64,000 nucleotides of DNA, from positions 1 to 64,000 of the forward strand of contig NZ_JAGSPD010000010.1 of the NCBI RefSeq assembly GCF_019203985.1, written 5' to 3'. This document shows, one piece after another, positions 35,381-44,612 of the stretch. Made by a program: the position numbers and the translations under genes. The stretch comes from Winogradskyella luteola. GTDB lineage: Bacteria; Bacteroidota; Bacteroidia; Flavobacteriales; Flavobacteriaceae. Within the stretch, counting starts at the first letter, position 1, and each line of letters begins with the position of its first letter. The notes below the pieces were generated by a model. The model was not told where the DNA came from, ran no database searches, and saw only the letters and a program-made list of their open reading frames with translations.

Positions 35381-36493
35381 ATGAGCTTTACTACAATACT
35401 GTTTTTTACTTTTGTAGTAATAGTTGGTATTCAAGCTGTATACTACCTTATTTTTCTTTTTTCCTTTTCTATTAAGAGGCCAGAAACACAAATAAAAAAG
35501 CATGTTCCAGTTTCTGTCATTATCTGTGCAAAAAATGAAGCAGAAAACTTAAAGCAGAATCTTCCTCTAGTTTTAAATCAAAACTATTCAAACTTTGAAG
35601 TAGTTTTAGTCAACGATAGTTCTTCTGATGAAACATTAGAAGTGATGAAGCAGTTTAAAACTAATTATGGTAATGTAAAACTTGTTGATGTTAAATCTAT
35701 TGAAGCCTTTTGGGGAAATAAGAAATATGCACTCACACTTGGCATAAAAGCTTCTAAACACGACTTTTTAGTGTTTACTGACGCAGATTGTAAGCCAAGA
35801 TCCAATAAATGGTTAGCTCACATAAGCAGTAAATTCTCTAATCAGAAAGCTATTGTTCTAGGATACGGTGCTTATGCCAAAAAGCACTTTTCATTGTTAA
35901 ATCAACTTATTAGGTTTGAAACCGTAATGACAGCTTTACAATATTTTTCATATGCCAATCTGGGAATACCATATATGGGAGTTGGCAGAAATATGGCTTA
36001 CAGAAAGGAATTATTTTTTAACAATAATGGTTTTAACAGTCACATGACCATAAAATCTGGTGACGACGATTTGTTTATCAATGAAATTGCCGATACTAAA
36101 AATACTGCTATCTGTACCTCTAAGGAAAGTTTTACAATTTCTGAATCAAAAAGTTCTTTTAAAGACTGGATTATACAAAAACGCAGACATGTCAGTACAG
36201 CTAGCTTGTATAAAACTAAGCATAAGTTTCTTTTAGGTGTGTTCTATACATCGCAACTATTATTCTGGGTTTTGGGTATTTTACTATTCATATTGAGTTA
36301 TGATTGGATATGGATTGTAATGCTAATTACTTTACGATTTATAGTTCAACTTTTAAGTTTTGGATTTACAGCTAAAAAACTAAATGAAATTAATCTTATC
36401 TTTTTAGCACCTTTTCTAGAATTATTTTTAATTACTACACAATTAAGTATCTTTATTGCTAACCTTATATCTACACCAAAACATTGGAAATAA
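35381..36493 (+). CDS. Family 2 glycosyltransferase
   Basis: A 370-aa membrane glycosyltransferase. An N-terminal helix (aa 5-27) precedes a GT-A domain with VSVIICAKNEAENL, VVLVNDSSSDETLEV, the metal-binding FTDADCKP and the product-binding region SGDDDLFINE. A Q-x-R-R type element (IQKRRHVS) and three C-terminal helices follow, the layout of processive or membrane-associated GT2 enzymes. The donor sugar and acceptor are unknown. Its end overlaps the next gene (sigma factor) by 10 bases. Confidence 0.92.
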   Translation: MSFTTILFFTFVVIVGIQAVYYLIFLFSFSIKRPETQIKKHVPVSVIICAKNEAENLKQNLPLVLNQNYSNFEVVLVNDSSSDETLEVMKQFKTNYGNVKLVDVKSIEAFWGNKKYALTLGIKASKHDFLVFTDADCKPRSNKWLAHISSKFSNQKAIVLGYGAYAKKHFSLLNQLIRFETVMTALQYFSYANLGIPYMGVGRNMAYRKELFFNNNGFNSHMTIKSGDDDLFINEIADTKNTAICTSKESFTISESKSSFKDWIIQKRRHVSTASLYKTKHKFLLGVFYTSQLLFWVLGILLFILSYDWIWIVMLITLRFIVQLLSFGFTAKKLNEINLIFLAPFLELFLITTQLSIFIANLISTPKHWK

Positions 36494-37029
36494 TAGACGC
36501 AATTAAAAAAGCCAAACAGAATGACCAAATTGCGTTCAATTTTCTTTTGGATACCTTTTGGAATGAGGTGTATAAATTTCAACTTAAGCGTACAAAAAAT
36601 GAAAATGACGCTGAAGATATTACCATTCAAACATTTTCCAGAGCTTTTGACAAAATAAATACCTATAATGAAGATTATAAGTTCAAAACTTGGTTGATTA
36701 CCATTTCAAAAAACATCCATATTGATTTAATTAGAAAGCAGAAAAAAACAATTAGAAATACATCTAAAGACGATAACGAGCGTTACTTCGACATTGTTGA
36801 CGACTCACCTACTCCAGAAGATAAGATTATAACTGAGCAAAATCTTGCCAAGCTTTTAAGAGATATCAAAAAATTAAAACCTCATTATCAAGAAATCATT
36901 AACTTAAGGTATTTTCAGGAGTTTAGTTACAAGGAAATATCCCATGAATTAAACGAACCTATTAACAATGTAAAGGTAAAATTACTCAGAGCAAAAAAAT
37001 TATTGGCAGCTATCATTACTAAAACATAA
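36484..37029 (+). CDS. Sigma-70 family RNA polymerase sigma factor (ECF-like)
   Basis: A 181-aa ECF-like factor. Region 2: ENDAEDITIQTFSRAFDKIN and FKTWLITISKNIHIDLIRKQ. Region 4 HTH: YFQEFSYKEISHELNEPINN. The start is TTG at 36484, inside the end of the glycosyltransferase gene (10-base overlap); there is no ATG near the N-terminus. Its stop shares a base with the start of the Nramp-like gene. No anti-sigma gene is adjacent, in contrast to the factor at 32.9 kb. Regulation by coupling to the upstream glycosyltransferase is likely. Confidence 0.9.
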   Translation: MEIIDAIKKAKQNDQIAFNFLLDTFWNEVYKFQLKRTKNENDAEDITIQTFSRAFDKINTYNEDYKFKTWLITISKNIHIDLIRKQKKTIRNTSKDDNERYFDIVDDSPTPEDKIITEQNLAKLLRDIKKLKPHYQEIINLRYFQEFSYKEISHELNEPINNVKVKLLRAKKLLAAIITKT

Positions 37030-38273
37030 TGCTTTCTATGCTTAAAAAATTAGGGCCTGGATTATTATTTGCTGGTGCAGCTATTGGTGTTTCGCATTTG
37101 GTACAATCCACAAGAGCTGGTGCCGACTTTGGGTTAGGACTGCTTTGGGCGCTTTTACTTGTCAATTTATTCAAATATCCTTTTTTCCAGTTTGGACCAA
37201 GATATGCTTCTGCAACAGGCGAAAGTCTATTAGAAGGTTACCATAAGCTAGGTAAAGGCATCCTTATCGCTTATTTTGTACTAAGTTTAGCGACAATGTT
37301 TACCATTCAAACTGCTGTTACCATTGTTACAGCTGGTTTAGCAAATTCACTTTTTGGAGATATTAGTGTTTTAAACTTTGGTATTGATGGTATTAGCAGT
37401 ATAGAAATTTGGACTGTTATTATATTATTAATCTGTTTGCTCATACTTTTCTTGGGCAAGTACAGAACTCTAGACAAGTTGATCAAAGTCATTATTATCG
37501 TACTCACCATAAGCACTTTAGTCGCCGTTTGCTTTGCGTTTGTAGAGTTTGACAAACCTATTTCCTTGGTTCAAATATTACCAGAAAACCCTACTGAAAT
37601 TGCTTTTCTTATTGCTTTTATGGGATGGATGCCTGCTCCATTGGATATTTCGGTTTGGCATTCCATTTGGGCAATAGAAAAGAAAAAGGACGAAGGTGTG
37701 TTTTCTCCAAAAACAGCATTACTAGACTTTAATATAGGTTTCCTTGGTGCCATAATTTTAGGGTTTGCTTTTGTTTGTCTGGGCTATTTTATAATGTTTG
37801 GCAATGGTAATACCTTTAGTGATAAAGCAGCAATTTTCTCAAATCAGCTTATTGACTTGTATACTAAAAGCTTAGGAGATTGGGCTTACATAATTATTGG
37901 TATAGCTGCTTTCACCACTATGTTTAGCACAACTATTACCACTTTAGACGCATCACCAAGAGCTATGACCAAAAGTCTAGAAATACTCTCTAATGAACCA
38001 AAAAAGAATGGCTATCTCCATTGGATTTTAATTTTAGCCATTGGTACTATTTTTATCTTTTTTGCTTTGGCTTCAGAAATGGGTCTATTGATTAAAATAG
38101 CAACCATCCTTTCATTTATAACAGCCCCTTTTTATGCTATTATTAATTACAAGTTAATTTCCAGTAAGCATACACCGAAAGATTGGAGACCAAGTATAGG
38201 GCTTCATGTTTTATCATGGTCTGGTATTGCTTTTTTAGTTGGCTTTAGTATCTGGTATCTTAGCTTTCTGTAA
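37029..38273 (+). CDS. Nramp-related transporter lacking the DPGN motif
   Basis: A 414-aa inner-membrane protein with about eleven helices and Nramp-like N-terminal sequence (LKKLGPGLLFAGAAIGVSHL). Nramp proteins import divalent metals with protons. Helix 1 normally carries DPGN, whose Asp and Asn bind metal; here the position reads AIGVSH. Helix 6 keeps Met-Pro (GWMPAPLDISVWH) but without the usual following His-Asn. The metal-binding set is therefore altered, and the substrate may not be Mn or Fe. Start could be Met1 (ATG overlapping the sigma stop) or Met4. lipA follows after its own -7 box. Confidence 0.85.
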   Translation: MLSMLKKLGPGLLFAGAAIGVSHLVQSTRAGADFGLGLLWALLLVNLFKYPFFQFGPRYASATGESLLEGYHKLGKGILIAYFVLSLATMFTIQTAVTIVTAGLANSLFGDISVLNFGIDGISSIEIWTVIILLICLLILFLGKYRTLDKLIKVIIIVLTISTLVAVCFAFVEFDKPISLVQILPENPTEIAFLIAFMGWMPAPLDISVWHSIWAIEKKKDEGVFSPKTALLDFNIGFLGAIILGFAFVCLGYFIMFGNGNTFSDKAAIFSNQLIDLYTKSLGDWAYIIIGIAAFTTMFSTTITTLDASPRAMTKSLEILSNEPKKNGYLHWILILAIGTIFIFFALASEMGLLIKIATILSFITAPFYAIINYKLISSKHTPKDWRPSIGLHVLSWSGIAFLVGFSIWYLSFL

Positions 38274-38295
38274 ACCTTTTTAATTATTTACTTCG

Positions 38296-38303
38296 TATCT
38301 TTG
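38296..38303 (+). promoter_or_regulatory. Putative -7 box for lipA-gap
   Basis: TATCTTTG, exact consensus, 21 bases before the lipA ATG. Confidence 0.45.
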
Positions 38304-38324
38304 CTTTCTCGAAAATGAAAATGT

Positions 38325-39197
38325 ATGGAAACCAAAGTAGCTTCAAATATTTTACCCGAACGCAAACCAAAATGGTTACGAGTTAAGTTACCTACTGGTA
38401 AGAAATACACGGAACTCAGAAGTCTTGTAGATAAATACAAACTCAATACGATTTGCACCTCAGGAAGTTGCCCAAATATGGGAGAATGCTGGGGAGAAGG
38501 TACTGCAACATTTATGATTTTAGGAAATGTCTGTACACGTTCTTGCGGATTTTGTGGGGTAAAAACCGGAAGACCAGAAACCGTAGATTGGGATGAACCA
38601 GAAAAGGTAGCACGATCAATCAAAATCATGCAAATTAAACATGCGGTTTTAACAAGTGTGGATAGAGACGATCTTAAGGATATGGGAAGCATTATGTGGG
38701 CAGAAACGGTTAAAGCCGTTCGTAGGATGAATCCTGAAACGACACTTGAGACTTTAATTCCAGATTTTCAAGGTGTCGAAAAACATATAGACCGTATTAT
38801 CGATGTGGCTCCAGAGGTTGTTTCACATAATATCGAAACCGTGAGACGATTAACGCGAGAGGTTCGTATACAAGCTAAATACTATCGTAGTATGGGAGTT
38901 TTAAAATACTTAAAACAACAAGGACAGCGCAGAACCAAATCTGGTATTATGTTGGGCTTAGGTGAAACAAAAGATGAAGTCATCGCTACGCTTCACGACC
39001 TTAGAGACAATGACGTTGATGTGATAACTATAGGTCAATACCTTCAACCTAGTAAAAAACACTTACCTGTAAAACGGTTTGTTAATCCTGATGAATTTGA
39101 TGAATATAAAGCTATAGGTCTAGAATTAGGATTTAGACATGTAGAAAGTAGTGCTTTGGTAAGATCTTCGTACAAAGCACAAAAACATATTGACTAA
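38325..39197 (+). CDS. lipA: Lipoyl synthase
   Basis: A radical-SAM enzyme inserting two sulfurs into octanoyl groups on lipoate-dependent enzymes such as 2-oxoglutarate and pyruvate dehydrogenase. The 290-aa protein has the auxiliary cluster motif [12 protein letters not shown] (Cys44, Cys49, Cys55), the radical-SAM motif CTRSCGFC (Cys70, Cys74, Cys77) and the C-terminal SSALVRSSY with the conserved serine that ligates the auxiliary cluster. The stop codon shares one base with the gap start (TAATG), so lipA and gap are translationally coupled. Confidence 0.98.
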   Translation: METKVASNILPERKPKWLRVKLPTGKKYTELRSLVDKYKLNTICTSGSCPNMGECWGEGTATFMILGNVCTRSCGFCGVKTGRPETVDWDEPEKVARSIKIMQIKHAVLTSVDRDDLKDMGSIMWAETVKAVRRMNPETTLETLIPDFQGVEKHIDRIIDVAPEVVSHNIETVRRLTREVRIQAKYYRSMGVLKYLKQQGQRRTKSGIMLGLGETKDEVIATLHDLRDNDVDVITIGQYLQPSKKHLPVKRFVNPDEFDEYKAIGLELGFRHVESSALVRSSYKAQKHID

Positions 39198-40213
39198 TGA
39201 TTAAGGTTGCCATAAACGGGTTTGGTAGAATTGGCCGACGTGTGTTTAGGTTAGCACTTCAACATCCACAGATAGAAATTATAGCTATAAATGATTTGGC
39301 AGACGCAAAAACCCTAAGTCATTTATTAAAGTACGATAGTATTCATGGCGTTCTAAACGAAACTATTTCGTACGACCATAATCATATTATCGTTAATGAG
39401 ATTTCTATCCCTTTATACAATGAGGATCATCCCAAGTCTATTGATTGGTCATCAGCACAACCAGATTTTGTTATAGAATCAACAGGAAAATTCAAAACCA
39501 AATCAGAATTACAAAACCATATAAATAATGGTGCGCAATGTGTAGTTTTATCCGTTCCTGCGTTAGATGATGATATTAAGACTATAGTTCTTGGCGTAAA
39601 TGACCACAGCATGGATGGTTCTGAAACCATCATATCCAATGCATCTTGTACAACCAATAATGCTGCACCTATGATTGCTTTAATCAAAGCGCATTTCGGT
39701 ATAAAGCAAGCTTACATTACAACTGTACATTCTTATACGACAGATCAAAGTCTGCACGATCAACCACATCGCGATTTGAGACGTGCCAGAGCTGCCGGAC
39801 AATCTATAGTACCAACCACTACAGGTGCGGCTAAAGCACTGACCAAGATTTTTCCCGATTTATCTGATGTTATTGGTGGTTGTGGCATAAGAGTACCAGT
39901 AGCTAATGGTTCGCTTACAGATATTACCATTAATGTTGAAAAACATACAACCATACAAGAGGTTAATGCTGTTTTTGAAGAAGCTTCAAAATCCCAATTA
40001 AAAAAGATTCTTGAATATACGGAAGATCCCATTGTTTCCATTGATATCGTTGGTAATTCACACTCATGCATTTTTGATGCACAGATGACATCTGTAATCG
40101 GAAATATGGTCAAAATAGTAGGTTGGTACGATAATGAAACCGGTTATAGTCATAGAATTTTAGATTTAATTTGCGATTTATCGGATAAAAAAGCACTTTT
40201 GTCGAATAAATAA
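39197..40213 (+). CDS. gap: Glyceraldehyde-3-phosphate dehydrogenase, type I
   Basis: Oxidises glyceraldehyde-3-phosphate to 1,3-bisphosphoglycerate with NAD, or the reverse in gluconeogenesis. The 338-aa protein shows the Rossmann motif INGFGRIGRRVFR, catalytic Cys151 in SNASCTTNNAAP, His178 in TTVHSYT, the S-loop DLRRARAAGQSIVPTTTGAA and WYDNETGYSHR near the end. Asp33 in IAINDLAD suggests NAD rather than NADP use. It overlaps lipA by one base. Many flavobacteria have more than one gap gene; this may be the minor or gluconeogenic copy, which sequence alone cannot settle. Confidence 0.96.
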   Translation: MIKVAINGFGRIGRRVFRLALQHPQIEIIAINDLADAKTLSHLLKYDSIHGVLNETISYDHNHIIVNEISIPLYNEDHPKSIDWSSAQPDFVIESTGKFKTKSELQNHINNGAQCVVLSVPALDDDIKTIVLGVNDHSMDGSETIISNASCTTNNAAPMIALIKAHFGIKQAYITTVHSYTTDQSLHDQPHRDLRRARAAGQSIVPTTTGAAKALTKIFPDLSDVIGGCGIRVPVANGSLTDITINVEKHTTIQEVNAVFEEASKSQLKKILEYTEDPIVSIDIVGNSHSCIFDAQMTSVIGNMVKIVGWYDNETGYSHRILDLICDLSDKKALLSNK

Positions 40214-40214
40214 T

Positions 40215-40222
40215 TATATTTG
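40215..40222 (+). promoter_or_regulatory. Putative -7 box for the hybrid histidine kinase
   Basis: TATATTTG, exact consensus, 20 bases before the ATG. A TTG at 40199-40201 is only 13 bases away, shorter than the usual spacing. Confidence 0.4.
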
Positions 40223-40242
40223 TTAAAATAAAGTGAGCTGAA

Positions 40243-42480
40243 ATGTCCCGAATCAAATATTACATATTTGTTTTTTTAGCGTGTTTTTGCAGTCTGATTT
40301 TCGCACAAACAAACAGTGTTGAAGATGCAGACTTGCTATCTATGAGGATACAAGAGCGCATTACCCAAGCAAAATTAGAGAGTGATCGCGGAGACTACTA
40401 CAACGCTTTAGGTAATCTTGAAAAAGCACTTGTAATTGCCGAAAAAATTGATGATAAGACCAATCAGGGTAAAATCCATACCAAAATTGCTAAAGTTCGT
40501 TATCTGGTAGGTGAAACAGATAAAGCCAATATTTCATTAAATAAAGCGCTTCAAATTCAACGAGATATTGATGACTATGGCAATCGTGCTATCAGTTATA
40601 ATATTAAAGGTGTTATACTTAGCACAAAAGAAGAATACGATAATGCTCTTGAATATTTTAAGTCAGCAAAAAATTTATTTGAACAGGAAGGTTTAGAAGA
40701 ATATATTTCTGAAGTTACCCTAAACGAAGCGAAAGTATACATCTCGCTAAAGCAGTTCGATAAAGCCAAATCTCAACTCGATAAAACAATAATTATTGCT
40801 AAAAAGTATGAGCAAAAGAGAAGACTCAGCAGTGCTTTAATAGAAAGCGGTAAGGTTTCCAGTGCTCTCAACAACAGTGATTTAGCATTGACCCAAGCCG
40901 AAGAAGGACTTTCAATTGCTAAAGCTTATAATATTTTAGAAAATATTAATGAAGCATATTTAACATTGAGTGCTATTCATAAAGCTAAGGGAGACTATAA
41001 AAACTCTTACGATTTTATTACCAAGCATATCAAACTATCTGATTCAATTTTAGATGTTAAGCGCGAAAATTTAGCACCTGGTATTACAGGTAAATACATC
41101 TACAAATATAAGGATGCTCAAAATGCACAGTTGAAGCAACAGATAGACGAAGTTAGCGCTGAAAGTAATTTTACAAGAATTACTACCATACTTAGTATTG
41201 CGTTAATTACAATTTTATCTTTATTAACCCTATCACTTTACAAAAACAACAACATAAGGCTAAGAACCAATAACATGCTACAAACAAAAAATGATGAATT
41301 TATTGTAGCAAAAGAGAAAGCAGAATTGGCTTCTAAAACAAAGGCAAATTTCTTATCCACTGTAACGCACGAGTTGCGTACACCTTTATATGCAGTTACC
41401 GGTCTTACCAACATGCTTTTAGAAGAGGATCCTAAAGAACATCAAATACCGCATTTAAAGTCATTGAAATTCTCAGGGGATTACCTATTGACCTTTATAA
41501 ACGATATCCTTCAAATCAATAAAATTGAAGCTAATAAAGTTGAGTTGGACCCAGAGGTGTTCAACCTTAAAAATAAACTCGAAAATATAATCTCTGCACT
41601 TAGCAATTCTGCTAAAGATAATGATACAAACCTACATTTTGACTATGAAGACGGTTTGCCAGAATCCTATAATGGCGACCAATTAAAAATTTCCCAAATC
41701 TTAATTAACCTACTTGGAAATGCTATTAAATTTACAAAAGATGGAGACATCTGGGTAAGAGCGTACAAGATTGACCAAAAGGACAATATGTATACACTAC
41801 GCTTCGAAATTGAAGATAATGGCATTGGTATTACAAAAGAAAAACAAGACCAGATGTTTGATAGCTTTTCTCAAGGCTCTGTACAAATCAACAGAAAATA
41901 TGGTGGCACAGGTCTTGGCCTATCTATTGTAAAAGGACTTATTAAAATTCTGAAAGGTAAAATCTATTTAAAGAGTGAACTTGGCAAAGGCACAACATTC
42001 TTTTTTGAAATTCCTTTAGAACACGTTGAAGAAGTTAAAGCACCTAAAGTAGAAGAAATTAAAAAATCTAATAAGATGGAAGATTTGGATTTAAGCGAAG
42101 TTAAAATTTTGATTGTCGAGGATAACAAGATCAATCAAATGATTACCAAAAAGATTCTCAATAAAATGGGATTGAACTGTGACGTGGTGGATAATGGTGA
42201 AGCTGCTGTAGAGCAAGTTAAATCAAATGATTATAATGTGGTATTAATGGATATTCATATGCCGGGTATTAGCGGTTTAGAAGCTACAAAAATCATTAGA
42301 ACTTTTGACAAGGATTTAACCATTTTTGCGCTTACAGCTGTAACCATTGAAGATAAAATGCAAGAATTTGGAGAAGCTGGCTTTAACGATATTATTTCTA
42401 AACCATTTAAAAAGGAAGATTTTGAAACCAAGCTATATGATGTACTTTCCGGGAAAGAAGTAGTTTCTAGCTTCTTTTAA
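40243..42480 (+). CDS. TPR-containing hybrid histidine kinase / response regulator
   Basis: A 745-aa sensor. A signal peptide (to about aa 21) leads to a periplasmic array of TPR-like repeats (aa 40-270; NALGNLEKALVIAEK, NALEYFKSAKNLFEQ). A membrane helix spans about aa 312-333, followed by a short coiled coil. The kinase has H-box THELRTPLYAV (His376), N-box LINLLGNAIKFT (Asn493), DNGIGI and GGTGLGLSIVKG. A receiver domain (aa 620-740) has phospho-acceptor Asp670 in LMDIHMP and the Lys of SKPF. There is no DNA-binding output, so signal must pass by phosphorelay or protein contact to an unlinked partner. Its stop overlaps the convergent lpxK stop by 4 bases. Confidence 0.95.
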   Translation: MSRIKYYIFVFLACFCSLIFAQTNSVEDADLLSMRIQERITQAKLESDRGDYYNALGNLEKALVIAEKIDDKTNQGKIHTKIAKVRYLVGETDKANISLNKALQIQRDIDDYGNRAISYNIKGVILSTKEEYDNALEYFKSAKNLFEQEGLEEYISEVTLNEAKVYISLKQFDKAKSQLDKTIIIAKKYEQKRRLSSALIESGKVSSALNNSDLALTQAEEGLSIAKAYNILENINEAYLTLSAIHKAKGDYKNSYDFITKHIKLSDSILDVKRENLAPGITGKYIYKYKDAQNAQLKQQIDEVSAESNFTRITTILSIALITILSLLTLSLYKNNNIRLRTNNMLQTKNDEFIVAKEKAELASKTKANFLSTVTHELRTPLYAVTGLTNMLLEEDPKEHQIPHLKSLKFSGDYLLTFINDILQINKIEANKVELDPEVFNLKNKLENIISALSNSAKDNDTNLHFDYEDGLPESYNGDQLKISQILINLLGNAIKFTKDGDIWVRAYKIDQKDNMYTLRFEIEDNGIGITKEKQDQMFDSFSQGSVQINRKYGGTGLGLSIVKGLIKILKGKIYLKSELGKGTTFFFEIPLEHVEEVKAPKVEEIKKSNKMEDLDLSEVKILIVEDNKINQMITKKILNKMGLNCDVVDNGEAAVEQVKSNDYNVVLMDIHMPGISGLEATKIIRTFDKDLTIFALTAVTIEDKMQEFGEAGFNDIISKPFKKEDFETKLYDVLSGKEVVSSFF

Positions 42481-43475
42481 TTAACAAATGTACTAATAGC
42501 CCTTTCCAAATCCTTAGCAATATCAATTTTTATTTGAATTGGTAAATAATACAAGTTCTCGTCTAAACTTTCATTATTAGATAGCCTTACATAATCCTTT
42601 TCGGTAGTTATAATAAGTCCTCTTTTTTCTAGCATTTCAATATCTGATGGTTTAAAACTGTAATGATCTGGATATTCAATATGATTAAAATCCAACCTTT
42701 TGTTTTTTAAAAATTCAACTAGAGGTCTTGCATTAGCAATTCCGGTGACCAATGTAAATTTAGGAAGTGAACTCAATTTAAGCTCATTTGTCTTAGAAAT
42801 TACTTTTTCAGAATAGTCAATATAACTAAAGGCAACCTCTTGATGCTTTCTTATTTTTAACCGTTGTACTATTCTAGTTTTTTCGACTTCAGATATATCT
42901 TCTGGGCATTTCGTAACTATAATTACATCTGCTCGTTTAGCACCAGAGCGTGGCTCTCTTAAATTTCCCGTAGGCAAAACTATATCTTCATAGTAAGGTT
43001 TATGGTAAGCCGTCAATAGAATATTGAATCCCGCTTTTACTTTTCTATGTTGGTAGGCGTCATCTAACAAAATAACTTCTGGTTTAATCTCTAACGACAT
43101 TAACTCTTCAATACCATTTTGGCGATTGCCATCAACCGCTACCTTAATATCTCTAAATTTTTTAAAAAACTGATACGGTTCATCACCAATAGTATCAGCT
43201 GTAGCATTTTCATCAGCTAAAACAAAACCATCCGTTATGCGTTTATAGCCTCTGCTTAAAGTGGCTACAGATTTCTGATCCTTCAATAACCGAATTAAGT
43301 ATTCAATCATGGGTGTTTTTCCTGTACCGCCAGTGCTAAGGTTTCCAACACAAATAATCGGAAGATCAAAACGCTTGGAAGACTTAATACCTTTATCGTA
43401 CAACCAATTTCTAAGCCAAGTTACAGTATAGTAAATTGGCACAATTGGGAACAATATGGTACGGATAAATTTCAA
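42477..43475 (-). CDS. lpxK: Tetraacyldisaccharide 4'-kinase
   Basis: Phosphorylates the lipid A disaccharide at the 4' position to make lipid IVA; inner membrane, cytosolic face. The 332-aa protein starts with a hydrophobic helix (FIRTILFPIVPIYYTVTWLR), has the Walker A CVGNLSTGGTGKTPM, LSRGYKR, ILLDDAYQHRKV with the catalytic-type Asp/His, and TTEKDYVRL near the end. It is read divergently from the Nif3-like gene, about 40 bases apart. Its presence confirms a Gram-negative outer membrane with lipid A. Confidence 0.97.
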   Translation of the reverse strand: MKFIRTILFPIVPIYYTVTWLRNWLYDKGIKSSKRFDLPIICVGNLSTGGTGKTPMIEYLIRLLKDQKSVATLSRGYKRITDGFVLADENATADTIGDEPYQFFKKFRDIKVAVDGNRQNGIEELMSLEIKPEVILLDDAYQHRKVKAGFNILLTAYHKPYYEDIVLPTGNLREPRSGAKRADVIIVTKCPEDISEVEKTRIVQRLKIRKHQEVAFSYIDYSEKVISKTNELKLSSLPKFTLVTGIANARPLVEFLKNKRLDFNHIEYPDHYSFKPSDIEMLEKRGLIITTEKDYVRLSNNESLDENLYYLPIQIKIDIAKDLERAISTFVN

Positions 43476-43491
43476 GAGTACTAAAATATAT

Positions 43492-43499
43492 TATTTTTG
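43492..43499 (+). promoter_or_regulatory. Putative -7 box for the Nif3-like gene
   Basis: TATTTTTG, fits TAnnTTTG, 16 bases before the ATG at 43516, in the short divergent region shared with lpxK. Confidence 0.4.
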
Positions 43500-43515
43500 A
43501 AACAAATATACACTT

Positions 43516-44610
43516 ATGACTGTTCAAGATGTAATTAATCAACTACATGATTTAGCACCACTAGCCTATGCCGAAGATTTTGATAATGTTGGGCTTCTAG
43601 TAGGCAATAAAAACCAGGCCGTTTCAGGTGTCCTTGTTACACTAGACACGCTAGAAGCCGTAGTAGATGAAGCCATAGAAAACAATTGCAATCTCATCGT
43701 TAGCTTTCATCCAATTATTTTTAAAGGTTTAAAAAAGCTAACGGGCAAAACGTATGTAGAACGTGTGGCTATAAAAGCCATTCAACATAACATTGCTATA
43801 TTTTCAATTCACACGGCTTTAGATAATGCTTTACAGGGAGTTAATTCAATTATATGCGACCAATTAGAATTAAAAAACAAACAGATTTTAATACCCCAAT
43901 CAGGAACCATAAAAAAACTGCAAACTTATGTTCCCAAAAGTAATGCTGAAGCTTTACGGATGGCTTTATTCGATGCTGGCGCAGGTAGTTTGGGGAATTA
44001 TGAATCCTGTAGTTTTAATGTAGAAGGAGAAGGTACTTATAAAGGCAACGAAGATTCTAATCCCGTAATAGGTAAAAAAGGAAAGTTACATTACGAAACT
44101 GAAACCGCTATCTCAGTTACTTATAAAAAACATTTAGAATCCAATGTACTAAAAGCACTTTTTAAAACACATCCTTATGAAGAAGTCGCTTACGAAATCA
44201 CAACATTAGACAATACCAACCAAAATATTGGCATGGGGATGCTTGGTGAACTCAAAAATGAAATGGATGAAGTTGCATGTCTTCAATATATAAAGCATAA
44301 AATGAATACAGAATGTGTGAGACATTCTAAACTATTGGATGAACCTGTAAAAAAGATTGCTGTTTTGGGAGGTTCTGGTAGTTTTGCCATTGGTGCCGCT
44401 AAAGCTTCTGGTGCAGATCTTTTAGTAACTGCCGACCTAAAATATCATGACTTTTTTAGTGCTGAAAATGCTATTGTTTTAGCAGATATTGGACATTATG
44501 AAAGTGAGCAGTTCACAAAATCATTTTTAGTAGACTATCTCTCAAAAAAAATTACTAATTTTGCAGTCATTTTATCAAAGACAAATACAAATCCGGTAAA
44601 GTATTTATAA
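43516..44610 (+). CDS. Nif3-like dinuclear metal centre protein
   Basis: A 364-aa protein of the NIF3/YqfO family. Metal-ligand motifs at both ends are visible: VSFHPIIFKGLKK with His, SIHTALDNALQGVN with His and Asp, and at the C-terminus TADLKYHDFFSAEN and ADIGHYESEQF with His and Glu. A central insert of about 100 aa (residues 130-230, LQTYVPKSNAEALRMALFDA) is the PII-like domain of the long form. Family members form hexamers with a dimetal site and have been linked to GTP cyclohydrolase-like activity, but the true role is unsettled. The downstream CT398-like gene follows after 2 bases. Confidence 0.93.
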   Translation: MTVQDVINQLHDLAPLAYAEDFDNVGLLVGNKNQAVSGVLVTLDTLEAVVDEAIENNCNLIVSFHPIIFKGLKKLTGKTYVERVAIKAIQHNIAIFSIHTALDNALQGVNSIICDQLELKNKQILIPQSGTIKKLQTYVPKSNAEALRMALFDAGAGSLGNYESCSFNVEGEGTYKGNEDSNPVIGKKGKLHYETETAISVTYKKHLESNVLKALFKTHPYEEVAYEITTLDNTNQNIGMGMLGELKNEMDEVACLQYIKHKMNTECVRHSKLLDEPVKKIAVLGGSGSFAIGAAKASGADLLVTADLKYHDFFSAENAIVLADIGHYESEQFTKSFLVDYLSKKITNFAVILSKTNTNPVKYL

Positions 44611-44612
44611 TT

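Noticed and set aside
42477..42480. 4-base overlap of the stop codons of the hybrid kinase and lpxK
   Set aside because: A TTAA palindrome serves both stops; neat but common in compact convergent genes.
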